DNA of 64,000 nucleotides from assembly GCA_022496805.1 (NCBI GenBank), contig CM040094.1:3309501-3373500 (forward strand). The letters run 5' to 3'. Both the position numbers and the translations under genes were made by a program. Source of the stretch: Pohlia nutans (Eukaryota; Streptophyta; Bryopsida; Bryales; Mniaceae). The notes under the pieces were generated by a model. The model was not told where the DNA came from. It did no database searches and worked only from the letters and a program-made list of their open reading frames with translations. Below, piece after piece: positions 46,177-57,118 of this stretch. The stretch's first letter is position 1; every line of letters starts with the position of its first letter.

Positions 46177-47427
46177 TTAAAAAGTACAAAAGGCCAAAGC
46201 CAGACCCATAGATGATATTGTATTCCACTATCAAGTACAATTCATCCAAGTACAATACAATATACATTAGGTTTTTTGGCCCTTGCAAGGGTTCACTCCT
46301 TTTGCTCTCACTGCATGAAAGATAAAATAAAATCAAAACATGTGATTCTTGAGGCAAGACTATTGTGGACTTCCAACTCCATCAATAACACTAAATAGCC
46401 TCTATGACTATTGCCTCCTCCCAACCACTCCCAACATAATAATGTGAAATATCCCACATCATTTCATCTCCCTAACGAAATGATGTGGGATATTCCACAT
46501 CACATCAGTAGCTATGGGGGCACGTGACATTAAGCAAGAGCAATCAACCATGGTGAGCAGTAATCAAAAGCACTCACTCAATCACCATTCAACAATGGTT
46601 TGTAATTGTTTAATTGATTCAATAGTCCATTCAAACACAAATCAGTGATCACTCCATATATAAAGGTAGATGCAACTAAAAGGCAGCCTCTGGGAAGGCT
46701 ACTAAATGTTTTATCTCCACCATCATTCTTTAGGCAAAATAATTACATGGCATGCCCAATATTCCAGAATGCATTATAGTGATTCTCGTGCAACTCGATT
46801 CTTATTCCTATGTACTAACTTACAGCTTAACTTACAAGGGCTAAAGAACCTTCAGTTATGAACATGGAATTGAGCAGTGTGGACCCTGCTAAACATGAGT
46901 TGGCTCATGTTGAATGAACCTTTCCAGCGAGATCATGTGAAGGTAGATGTGACTTTCAGACCATCACGGCACCAAAGCCGCATGCACAATAGTTTTTGTT
47001 TTATTTTGATTTAATTCAACAATTAGACACTTTATTCCACTGCAAGAAAATCCATCTCAATGAACCTTCACTTGTACCTGCCAGCCTTTCTAATGCGACC
47101 CGAATTTTTTTTAAGGTAAGTACATAAGTACATCTGAAAGTCACAAAACAAGCATCTGAGTACGGTTCCCTTATTGATTGAGCTAAATTTTATTGATTTT
47201 TGTGAGCGATCGGAGCGATCCAAAGGGAATTCCAAACAAGTGAGTCACAGTTTGGGGAGAAATACTAGCCAAGATCCTACATTTTCTTGGGCCAATCAGT
47301 TTTCTTAAGCATTCTCTCGGTTAAGTCTTAAGAAAATAAGGATTTTCTTCTTTAAATTCCCCCCTCAATTGATTAGTTTTATTTTTTTTCAAAGACTTTA
47401 AATCCAATTAGGCAATTCTGGATTTAA

Positions 47428-47967
47428 CCCTTTAACGTCCCGATTCATCACTGATTTCAAAGATCCGTTATAAAATGTTTGATGAATACCAAAAATGGAG
47501 TTGATGTACAAAGCAAAGTTGTAAATGTCAATGTTTAGATCACATCTGCATGGTTGGATTTATCATATTTTTTAGAAATTATTTTAAATTATTTTTTCAA
47601 GGTTTTCTTTTGAAATTCAAGTAAAAATCCCAAAGTAACACAAAAAAATTAAAAATTGTTGTAATGAATTTGAAATAACATGCACTACAAGATGGTATGC
47701 TTTCCATTATTTGATTCTACTTGTTTTGGAAAATCATGCTGAAGGTCTCACTTTTTGAACTAAAAATGAAACTTGACATCAACCACTATTGTTATTTTTC
47801 AAAAAATCACAATATCTTATTTTGAAGATCCATACCGTACAAATGGTAGTCAACTAGCACAAGAACCAAAGAAAATTTGGATGGATGAAAAACTATACAA
47901 GATGTAGTAAAGAGAAGGATTTCAATCTGTTCGTCGTCCATTATATGGACGCAGGCGCGTTAAAGGG
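47428..47967. mobile_element. TTAA-flanked miniature element, 540 bp
   Basis: TTAA 47424-47427 then CCCTTTAACGTCCCG; right end GCGCGTTAAAGGG before TTAA 47968-47971. Copy 1 lacks it at about 7400-7412, reading ggatttcaaccggctaat, that is, the target with one T to C change. Sister of 6393-6930. Confidence 0.92.
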
Positions 47968-49331
47968 TTAACCGGCTAATATGAAGTTATGTCTCTTGTA
48001 TGTCTTTGACATGTGAAAACTCTATAACTTCGATGTTTTAATGATTTTTTATTTTTTTATTTTTTGAAAAAATTAAATTTAAAATTTTAATTAATGAAAA
48101 CAATAAAGCCATATGTTTCTCTGTGATACATATAAAAATCAATTGATTTTTTTGTATCTTGCCAAGCTTGAGATGATGACCATAATAAGCAATCAAAATA
48201 AATATGGTAAAAAAAATTTTAAAAAAATAAAAAATAAAATAAAATGAAAGTCTCTGTATAATACCTATCCTTTTCAAACATACATTAAGTATTTTTGAAA
48301 TAGGAAAAATTTCTACGAATTGAAAAAATACATAAAAATGATTAGCAAGGACAAAACTCTGACAACCTCAAAAATTATAATTTCCTAGCATTCATGACAA
48401 ATCTTGCATGTAAACTCACAGCCCATTATTTGAACTCAAATTGCTCCTAAAGTTTTGACCCTTATGTTATATGGTTACAAAAAAATTGATCTATTTTCTA
48501 AAGGCCTATTTGTAGTTTATGTGGTGAGAAGTTGTATGATATAGTCATTGAAATGCAAACGCTATAAATATTTGAACTGAAAAATCATCTAGGCTAATGT
48601 AGTGCGAAGTTGTATGATATAGTCATTGAAATGCATACGCTATAAATATTTGAACCGAAAAAACATCTAAGCTAGTTCAATCTTTAGTCATGATTAGAGG
48701 TGGTTTTGAATCTATTTGAATTAAATAATTTTCTCAAATCAAAAATATTAAAAGTCATTTTTAAACAACACTCAAAAGTTTGGAACTGTATTCAAATTTA
48801 TTAAAAAATATAAAGGGGATCATAAAATCACCTAATTGCACGTAGCACGCACATAATATACATTGAGGTGACCTCCCCTCTCCCCTTCATGCCCAAAAAA
48901 GGGTTTTTTTTTCCTTCTTTCTTGAAAAATCAAAGCATATTCTAAACAATTTCAAAAACCAAACTCCCACCTTACTCTAATAAGAACAAATTTAGTACAT
49001 AGACTTGTGTCCATTACTAAATTAATGTTCCAAACCTCAAGAATAATCACATAACAACACAAAAGTCTTCACATACTAAGTTTGTAGGGTAAGGAAAAAA
49101 TTAAAACACAATCCAATATCACATAGTTAACATCACAAAACAATTCACGTTCCAAGCTTACAGGGTAAGCACAGAAATAAAACAAATTCCAATATTGTAA
49201 ATACAATCAAAAATGGCATCTCTGTAAATACTACAAACTCTAAATGCAAGTTGCTACCAGGAATTCACTACATCAAAAAATAAAATTCCTCTAGCAGAAA
49301 CAACAATTGTTTGGATGCCAAATCGTTTTAA

Positions 49332-49556
49332 CCCTTGAACGGCTCGAAAGCCCTTTGCGGCCGTATAGTATATTCCGTATTTGATGGTATTTGATCAAAG
49401 TAACAATGACCAAACACTTCTCAGTATAAAGAAAAATTAAACAATCGTGACAATATGTATTTAACAATATATCACAATTTGTATAGTAAACCATATTTGA
49501 GCAATTATAAGGCTAAATACAAGCCATAGAGAGGGACCCCCATGGCCTTTTAAAGG
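49332..49556. mobile_element. TTAA-flanked MITE, 225 bp
   Basis: TTAA 49328-49331 then CCCTTGAACGGCTC; right end GGCCTTTTAAAGG before TTAA 49557-49560. Copy 1 lacks it at about 10350-10360 (ggtttcaacaagattgac). Same subfamily as 29555-29779. Confidence 0.85.
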
Positions 49557-50762
49557 TTAAGAAGATCGACAATTCCAAAGGAAAGCTATAATAGCAAACC
49601 AGAGTGAATTGCAAGAAAAGAACATAAGCAGCAAACAAAGTGCATAAATTGGAAATTTGAGAATTTCTCAAAAAGTGGTATTCCTCACTTGTGCCCATAA
49701 CAAAAAAACCTCGCAAAAACAAACATGTAGTCAGTGTTAAGCTGTACACGAGGTGTCTTGCAGCATACCACTATTTGTTATTGTATATTCACAAGCAAAT
49801 CAAAAATCAAAAGTGGTCATTTGTATAGTATGGTCTGCCAACCCCCCTTCGTGCACCAACTACATTTTGATGCACCTTTGTGCACTTTAAGCACTTTTTT
49901 TTGAAAAGTTAACTTTCAAACCAATTTGAAAATTATGTAGCAATGATTCAATGAAAAATGACCGAACAAACATTTAGATTTATGTACATATTAATCAAAA
50001 AATAAAATTTCAAAATGTGAAATTGATTTTATGATTAAGATTTTAAGTATCAAAACTTCCATTCTAATAACAAGTTTACCTATTTATGATACTATACGTA
50101 AAAATCTAAAAATAACATAGCCTAAGAAAATTCATTCTCAAGTACATTCTAAAAAGAAATCCATCCAAAAAAAATTTCAAACTAAAGAAACAATTCATCC
50201 CTTCCAAAAATAACACATTTTAAAATTTTGAAACTTATATCATTTAAAAAAAGATCAAAAAATTGAAAGATGTTTTTCTTCATTTGTTTGAACACCGGAA
50301 AAATTTATAGCTCAAAATTCCATTTACAATCCTTTCTTCTCCTCCTCTTTTAAAATTAAGAGTGCATATTATGCACTTTAACAATGCACTAGTTTATCCT
50401 TTGTTTCGTCCTGCATTAAAATATAATGTTGGAATTTTAATTTTCTATCATTAAGTTGTTCTCTTTTATGAGTAAGGTGCATCCTACTACTTTAGATTTC
50501 ACAAAAATATTTTTCTTTCTCCGGAATGGATTTTTCAAATTCTTGAAATCCTATAAAAAGTGCACGGGAATTCTAGTTGACCGAGCCATGCAAACATTTG
50601 GGTTACAAATGCAAATTGGAAAAAAAAAATATGATCAATGTTGCATGTTGGACCTCTTGTCCGAAATTCTCTGACTTGGGTGCCATCACTTCAAAATTCC
50701 CGATCCACGTTCAACAATCTTAGAGGACCAACAACTCTTCGTAAACATGAAGCTAATGAAAA

Positions 50763-51308
50763 GAGATTACTTGTGGGCTTAGGGTTTGCCTAAGTACCTC
50801 GAGCAAGGTGTTGACTGAATTGTTGTGGATTACAATATGGTTGCTTGGGGGAAAACCCTTTGAGCATTGATCGTTGTTGCATCATGCATGTGTGGTACGT
50901 TTAATGCACAAAAGCCCAATGTGCCGCCAACTTGATACAATTTGCCGGAGTATTATGAGAGTGAATCTTATAACTAAGTTCTTCAAAGCAGATCTTGAAA
51001 TGTGGAGGAGGGATCGCGTTTCAGCAACCCAATCTCTTCTATAGGAATTTCGTACTCAATAATGAAACTTATAAAATGAACCCAATCATTCAGAGGCAAT
51101 CTCTGTATCCTAAATAAGTTAAAAAATTAACTTATTAACTAAGGTCACATGTACAACTTAGTTTGAGCAGCAAGTCAAATTTCTAGGCTTATGTCGGAGC
51201 CTCCATGAGCCCTTGAGTCTTGACCAAGGACTCTCAACAATTGCCTAATTACATTTCAAATGTTGGAATTTGAACATAACTAGGAGAAGGGACAATGAAA
51301 ACAATAAA
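50763..51308. other. Partner of the near-identical block at 11572-12127
   Basis: Same sequence as 11572-12127 with about three substitutions, while the flanks (50530-50762 and from 51309) are clearly diverged from copy 1. No coding frame or RNA signature is recognised. Confidence 0.7.
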
Positions 51309-51380
51309 ATAGAGTTTTCGTATCAAAAAGATTCCGTGATTTTATTTGAAAATGATTCTTAGAAAATTACTTTTCTTTAA

Positions 51381-52856
51381 CCCCTCAATGCCCAAATGGC
51401 CATTTTTTGGTCGTTGCTCGAATTTAACCCCTAAATTTCCTTGTGTTTTTGGGAGCTTGAAACCTCAAAACTGCGATTTTCTACCTCTATGTACTCCCGG
51501 GGATGTGAACCAAGTTTTTTTACTTCTTTTAGAATTCCAACCGTAAGATCTTGTACCTAAGCCTATTCATAGCTACTGTTTCAAAAATTGACCTTTGGAT
51601 GTTTATCATTTGCAAGATCATAACATCCAAAGCTTGTGCAAAAGTTTTTCGGGGCATTGCTTGGGAGGCATTGTCTCCATAGTGCAAAGGGGGACTTGAA
51701 GATTGTTACTCCAAACATTTTGCTCATATTATTTTCCATGTAGATAACTAAGTTGGGTACGCTCACGCAAAATTTTAGAGACTCATTACGCGTTTCAAAC
51801 CTTCATCCAAATTAATTTCCGGAAGTAGGTATAAAAATGGCAATTTGGTGAAACATGCATCACATTAATTGTATTTGATTTTTGGAAAAAATGAACGGTG
51901 ATTAGGTACCTCTATGATTTTATAAATTTTAGGCGAAATTATTTTAAAAAAATTTCAAAATCTCAAATTTTGACAAATTTCGAAAGAAATGGATGTGAAA
52001 TTACAAAAAACCTTGGAGGTTGCTGTTCTTTATTTTGGAGGCTGCCCTTGTCAAGCCAAGAATATAATCAACATGGGTCACTTCAAATTCTGAGCCTAAA
52101 TGTGGTGAAGAGCATGTCTCCAAAAAAAAAATTGAAAAAATGATTATAATAAAAAGTTTTTTTCTGCCCCAGTTGGGCTTGAAACCAAAAATTTCAATAA
52201 TTTTTTTATAAAATCCGAATTTGACTTTGTAATTTTTACCCCACACACCTTGTATGTATGACCACTCCCACGCCAAATTATAGTCTAAAATTCTTAATTT
52301 AGACCTTCCATCTAAGCTACCCGAAACAGCAAAAAGCCATTTTGGCTTTTAAGGGCCTTTAGGGGTTAACAGGCTTTGTATAATTTTAAAAATTATTCTT
52401 TTTGAGAAATAAGAAATATTTTAATATACTACATGAAGTCTACTTTCTAACTCAATTTGAATACCGTTAATCCGAGTTAATCTCTACACGAGAGAACTTT
52501 TCAAAGTGAAACACTTCAACATTGTCTTAGTGTTAGAAATTTTGCTAATTGGGGAAAGTAATGATGTTCCCGCCGTCATTTCTTTTTCTTTTTTGAACGT
52601 TACAATAGATAAACCAAATTTAACCAATCACGCTAAATTTTAAACTCTAGAAGAAAAAATTAGAATTTATAAAAAAATTCAAAGGTTAATGCTTTTAAAT
52701 TAATTAAAAAGAGATTTAAAGTTATTTTTGGAAGTTTGTCTTTATAGATAATTTGTAGAGATGATGTCCTACATTTTTTTTAATGAACCAAACTTCATTA
52801 AACATATGGAAGGCACAGATTATAACACATCTATGTTTTGTTTGGGCTTTTAGGGG
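51381..52856. mobile_element. TTAA-flanked element with a nested TTAA element
   Basis: TTAA 51377-51380 then CCCCTCAATGCCC with the hairpin ggccattttttggtc; right end TTGGGCTTTTAGGGG before TTAA 52857-52860. The outer parts match 12189-12731 at the equivalent position of copy 1. The interior TTAA at 51424-51427 is occupied by the element 51428-52365. Confidence 0.85.
51428..52365. mobile_element. Nested TTAA-flanked element, 938 bp
   Basis: TTAA 51424-51427 then CCCCTAAATTTCC; right end GGGCCTTTAGGGG before TTAA 52366-52369. Its interior differs from the other subfamilies. Short ORFs exist but show no recognisable domain. Copy 1 (12189-12731) lacks this insertion. Confidence 0.88.
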
Positions 52857-53000
52857 TTAATTGAATTTTTGCTTTGAGACAACCTGCCATAGCTTGTTAA
52901 ATTTATGCCATGCATGATATGAAGGTTTTATTTTATTTATTTTGTTTATTGGCTTCTTGAAGACAGATTCCAATGTAGTGTCACAGTGACAATCGTTTAA

Positions 53001-53956
53001 CCCCTAAGCGCCCAACCATGCATATTTTGCATGATGTACGGATTTGAACTCCAATTTCTCATCCATCATGCACTTTTTGCAGTGTGAAATTTTTACTCAA
53101 ACTTTTATGGGAAGTTAGCTTCGTGCATGTGCGATCCGATTAGAAAGGGATGATTTGTGAAAAATTTATGGCTCATTTCATGTTGTAGTGTTCCACCGCA
53201 AATTTGGAAGATTTTAGTCTAAAAGTGCTCTTGAAAAAGTTAAGTACTAGAAATAAGCAACCAAAAAATCTCCAAAAATCACTACATTTAGAGTATTGCA
53301 TTTCAACCCATCCCAACAGGTCTCATTATTAGATTGTCAATATCTTATTCGTAATCATATTACAAAAGAGCTTTAATTTTTAAGTTTGAAAATTTATACA
53401 CAAATACTGGTGATAGCAATCGCAAATCTAACCATATAGATAGAATCTTAAATGCATAATGTACAAGTTTTATTCATTCATCAAGTTGAAAACATCCCTC
53501 TTAAGGTAGTAACACCTTAAACTGCCAAGTACCCATTCCTACCTCCTATAATTTCACCTCAAAGTGATTGGGAGTGTACCTAAAATGGACCACAACTTCA
53601 CTAAAACTTCACTAGAACCAATGAGATGGAACCAATGAGATGGAAGCATTGACAAGTTTTGTCCATGTGTTCCTTCTGTTTCTTTTGGGTAAGTCTACAA
53701 TTTTGATTAGGTGTCTACAACACCTTCACTTCAAAAATTCGTGTAAAACTGCTCATGTGTCTGAAAATTTTGATTCCAAGACTCAACACTTCGTCTCCAA
53801 TTCGCTAACACATTCATGGTTTCACTTCATGCTTATTGCACTCCCTGGTTACCAATTCCCTTATTCTGTCGGTTTAAGGTGTTACTACCTTTGTTGCATT
53901 TTATAATGCATCTTTGAAAAACTGCCAAATTTGAAAAGGGTGAGGACGTTTAGGGG
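53001..53956. mobile_element. TTAA-flanked element, 956 bp, carrying another MITE
   Basis: TTAA 52997-53000 then CCCCTAAGCGCCC; right end GAGGACGTTTAGGGG before TTAA 53957-53960. Copy 1 has the unfilled site ggtttaaatccagaggga at about 12871-12888. A 387-bp MITE is inserted at 53504-53890, leaving about 569 bp of element proper, the usual size for the subfamily. Confidence 0.92.
53504..53890. mobile_element. MITE with AGGTAGTAACACC ends, 3-bp target (Harbinger-like)
   Basis: The left end AGGTAGTAACACCTTAAAC is mirrored by GTTTAAGGTGTTACTACCT. Flanks are TTA (53501-53503) and TTG (53891-53893), consistent with a 3-bp TTA duplication with one change, as in PIF/Harbinger elements. Sister TTAA elements lack it. 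It contains a doubled aaccaatgagatgga motif and an 88-codon ORF without recognisable similarity, which is probably fortuitous. Confidence 0.75.
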
Positions 53957-54220
53957 TTAAATCGAGAGGGACCACCCTCCATTGCATGCGTGGAGCACTT
54001 CTACAGTGCAAAAACAAAAAAACCTTGGTGACAGTACGTTATTGCTTGGTGCTCAAGTACGGACCCCTTTCTACTACAGTGGGTTAGTGGTAGTAAAATA
54101 TTGTAACAAGAAAGCCAAGTTGCAAGAGGAATGAGCCCTCCACCACCCAACCCCTTGGGACTTGACCCAAAAAGTCCAGCCCCCCTGCAATGACGGGGTA
54201 GGCACGCCCACCAAGATATG

Positions 54221-54263
54221 CCCGGCCCGGCCCGGCCTCGGCTCGGCCCGGCCCAGCCCGGCC
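54221..54263. repeat. GC-rich CCCGG-type tandem repeat
   Basis: Short imperfect pentamer array (cccggcccggcccggcc and onward) in otherwise AT-rich DNA. Confidence 0.85.
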
Positions 54264-54774
54264 GCATTGGCACCCCAAATGATACCGCCCGCACATTCCA
54301 GCCAGCGCCACAATCACTGTTGCCTTTCCTTTTTGGCATCATAACAGAAACCCAAATTATTAAAAAAAAAAATGATACCATAAGCACATGATTCCAGTCC
54401 TTCGCCGGAAAAACTGACCCATTTTCTCTTTTTCCCCTGCCATTCAATTTGTGTAAAAATATTTAAAAAATTTAAAGAAATGACTGGTTTATATCATCTC
54501 TGTACAACGACACTGTAGATTTATTATGGACCAGATAATGCTGGAGAGATGGGATTGTTTGAGGACGGTCAAGTATGTACTTTTTTTTGGTTGATTTTGG
54601 GGCTTTGTCTGAGCCAGCCAATGAGATAGTGTACATGAATGGTTGCCCGGCTTAAATGTGGTTGTCGGTGAGAAAAAAAGAGGTCATATTATGTTTGTAC
54701 TAAAACTAATTTTGAATTGAGTACCGCATGCCACGAAGCAACTTCTCTAAAAGGGATGACGTAACATGTATATT

Positions 54775-54912
54775 TGTAAAATTATGGGCATGTATGACCC
54801 TTCGTAGCCTAAAGGGCTAGCCCAGAATTTGGTGGATCTCTCTTTGCTTTCAATGCAGCCTCCCGTGTAAGGTAACTATACCTTAAAGCGTTCACCTTAC
54901 CAACTGAGCCTA
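54775..54912 (-). mobile_element. Possible tRNA-derived SINE fragment
   Basis: On the minus strand GGCTCAGTTGGTAAGG (about 54910-54895) is a good RNA polymerase III box A with the tRNA D-arm pattern. A degenerate box-B-like stretch (GGGAGGCTGCATTGAAAGC) follows about 40 bases on. No full tRNA cloverleaf or anticodon stem is evident, so a tRNA-derived SINE head or tRNA pseudogene fits better than a functional tRNA. Confidence 0.4.
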
Positions 54913-55621
54913 TATACACACATAACATATAAAATATTTTCAGCGGGTCTTAAGTTCAAGAGGATTCCAACGCACTTTAGCATGCATAATTTGGACACCG
55001 TATGAATAAGTTATGAATTTCCAAAGTGCTAACTATAGGTTGACCTTAACGCAACCTTAAACTCTAATGTTCAGATTGTGCACATTCTCATCAACAGTAG
55101 GGTGTCAAAATCTACTTAATATGGAAGATTAAGCTATGCACGCTTTAAGGAAATGGTCGCTTTTAGATATAGTTACCTTAATGCGTAAAGGGCTATGGAG
55201 GCAAGAAAATGAGCTTTAGGTTAATTAGTGTATTTCATACATAACAAAAAGAACATATATAATAATAATGTAGGTATGAAAAAAATTTAAACATCTATGA
55301 GCTCTTCTCAATTCCTCTCTTACTACACTAAACAAGTAGATTAGTGTCAGATTCACTAATTTACATAAACATGTTGTAAGTTTTTACTGTTGACCAATTT
55401 TTTTACCCTCTATATTGGTCAAAATGGGGATCTTTCAATAGTATTGAAATCAATGTATTTGGTAATTTTTTCTGTCGAGAGTAAAAATCTATAATATTTT
55501 CAAATCTGATAATTATCTAACACTAATCTACCTATTTAGTGTACCCTTTGTCGTGGTGACTTTGAGCTTGACTTTTCTCTCTCCTAAAAGGAATTTTAAA
55601 AAAGTGTATTTGCTGAGTACT

Positions 55622-55633
55622 ACGTATAAAATC
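55622..55633 (+). promoter_or_regulatory. Candidate TATA box
   Basis: cgtataaaatca precedes a clear rise in GC content and lies about 1.5 kb before the transporter ATG, which would imply a long leader, probably with an intron. This is only positional inference. Confidence 0.2.
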
Positions 55634-55639
55634 AAAGCG

Positions 55640-57118
55640 CTGGAAATAGTGTGATTGTGTCTAAAACGAGACTATTGGCCAGGCAGTCCAAGTCGAAAAG
55701 CCGTGTGACCCTCACAGACTGGCAGAAATGAATATGCACACGGCAAACAGACAGCACAGAGAGTGAGAGCCGCCCGCCCGGGGAAACAGTGAGACGACAG
55801 GAGTAAGTTACTTGTACTGCATGCTGTTGACTGCTGGCCGGATCCGCAGCGCTGGGTTGGCTTGGGACCATCACTCCGTCGTCACTCGCGCGACGCGGCC
55901 ACCACGTAAGTTAAGTTGCGCGCGCCGGGCCGCTGGCTGAGTGGCAACCGTTAAGCTTTTCTAAGCACAACATCAAAGTTACAGATGCTTTTGCAAATCG
56001 TCGAGCACTCGCCACTTAAGTTACTACCACTGATTCAGTAATAACGTAACCGACGTCGTCTCTACGCAAACTGAACATCTGCATGCGCTGGCTACTTAGC
56101 TAGCTGTTGTTGTCTTGTACGAAACGTCGTCAGGGAATGTGGTCGAGCATCCATGTCTTTTGGTTGGGCATCTTTCCTAAGTTCCACGAACTGTCTCAGT
56201 CAGATAGTGTGCTTCATGTAACGTACTACTATTCTAGATGCCCACTCAGTCGTTCATCGTAATTCTCCACCGAGGGTCGATGTACGTTTCGGAGTTTCGG
56301 AGCTAGTTCTGTGCTTTGATCGATTCTGGCTAGCTTGGTAACTGTTGTGTGATTTTTGGTTGGGCATCTTTCCGAAATTCCACAAACTGTCTTCAGGAGA
56401 AAGTGCTTCATGTAACTATTCTAGATGCTCTTTTGCTGAGTTGATTGTAAGGATCGATGTGTCTGGTCCTTGCGGTACGACGTCGGAGTTCAGTGCTGTG
56501 CTAACTTTGATCGATAAATTCTGGCAAGCTTGTTGAATGTTTTGTGAAGTAGGATGTACTCCTGTGGGCCAACTTCTGCATGCGGTTTGATCGATTCCTA
56601 GCTGCTTGTCTTTGAGCGATCACACTGTAACGATCGAGCGCTAACTGTGGTGTTTCCTCTACGTACTCCGCCTAGCTTCAAGTTGACCTTCCAATTCTGT
56701 TGCGTCGACGTGGTCGAATTGTCGTACAACAGGGAATCTTTTGGCGCGTTTCGTGGAGATTATTTTTATCGATCATCGATCTAGAAGAAGACGGTGCAAG
56801 TGTGTGTCTCCAGGAAAATTAATAATGGAGTCGAAGCATTTGAAGCGTGAGAGTTTCGAGTAGTCGTGGTGATTTATTAGGACCGGTTCGATCAACATCG
56901 ACTGGACCGAGGTTGTTGTGAGGCGGTTCAATTCTAGTAAGGCATGGACATCGACTTTGTGTCCCGCCACCGCATGCCGGCTCCACGCGGCCACCCTTCA
57001 GCCACAAGACGTCGTAGCGAAATGGCTGAATCAGACGAAGAGTAATAATATTAAATAAATAAAAACACATAGTCCTTCTCACGTCGCAGTTTCTCTTCAA
57101 CATCGATCAGCCGGCGGC
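55640..57118 (+). promoter_or_regulatory. Promoter/5' leader region of the potassium transporter gene
   Basis: GC-richer than the surrounding intergenic DNA, with several cgatcg-type motifs. It includes a direct duplication of about 195 bp: 56156-56352 and 56353-56548 share ttttggttgggcatctttcc, gtgcttcatgtaac, attctagatgc and tttgatcgat landmarks. Leader exon and intron boundaries cannot be set from sequence alone. Confidence 0.5.

Larger units (their letters stand above)
45165..53990 (+). repeat. Segmental duplication, copy 2 (partner 5165-12900)
   Basis: Direct-orientation partner of copy 1. Private insertions here are the TTAA elements 45312-46176, 47428-47967, 49332-49556, 51428-52365 and 53001-53956; private losses include the right arm of the foldback at 5560-7170, plus absence of the elements 8521-9484 and 9622-10030. 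Together the copies give a relative order of insertions. No host gene is seen. Confidence 0.85.
53991..55600. other. Intergenic sequence upstream of the potassium transporter gene
   Basis: It contains a GC-rich segment (54100-54330) with the (CCCGG)n-like run and a possible SINE (54775-54912). The remainder is AT-rich with no gene. ORFs of 77-148 codons around 54001-54447 arise from the GC-rich low-complexity run. Confidence 0.5.

Noticed and set aside
5165..53990. Assembly artefact as explanation of the segmental duplication
   Set aside because: The copies differ by many substitutions and by private insertions with proper target duplications, which an assembly echo would not produce.
54001..54447. 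148-codon and overlapping ORFs in the GC-rich segment
   Set aside because: Generated by the CCCGG low-complexity run; several frames are open at once and no domain is visible.
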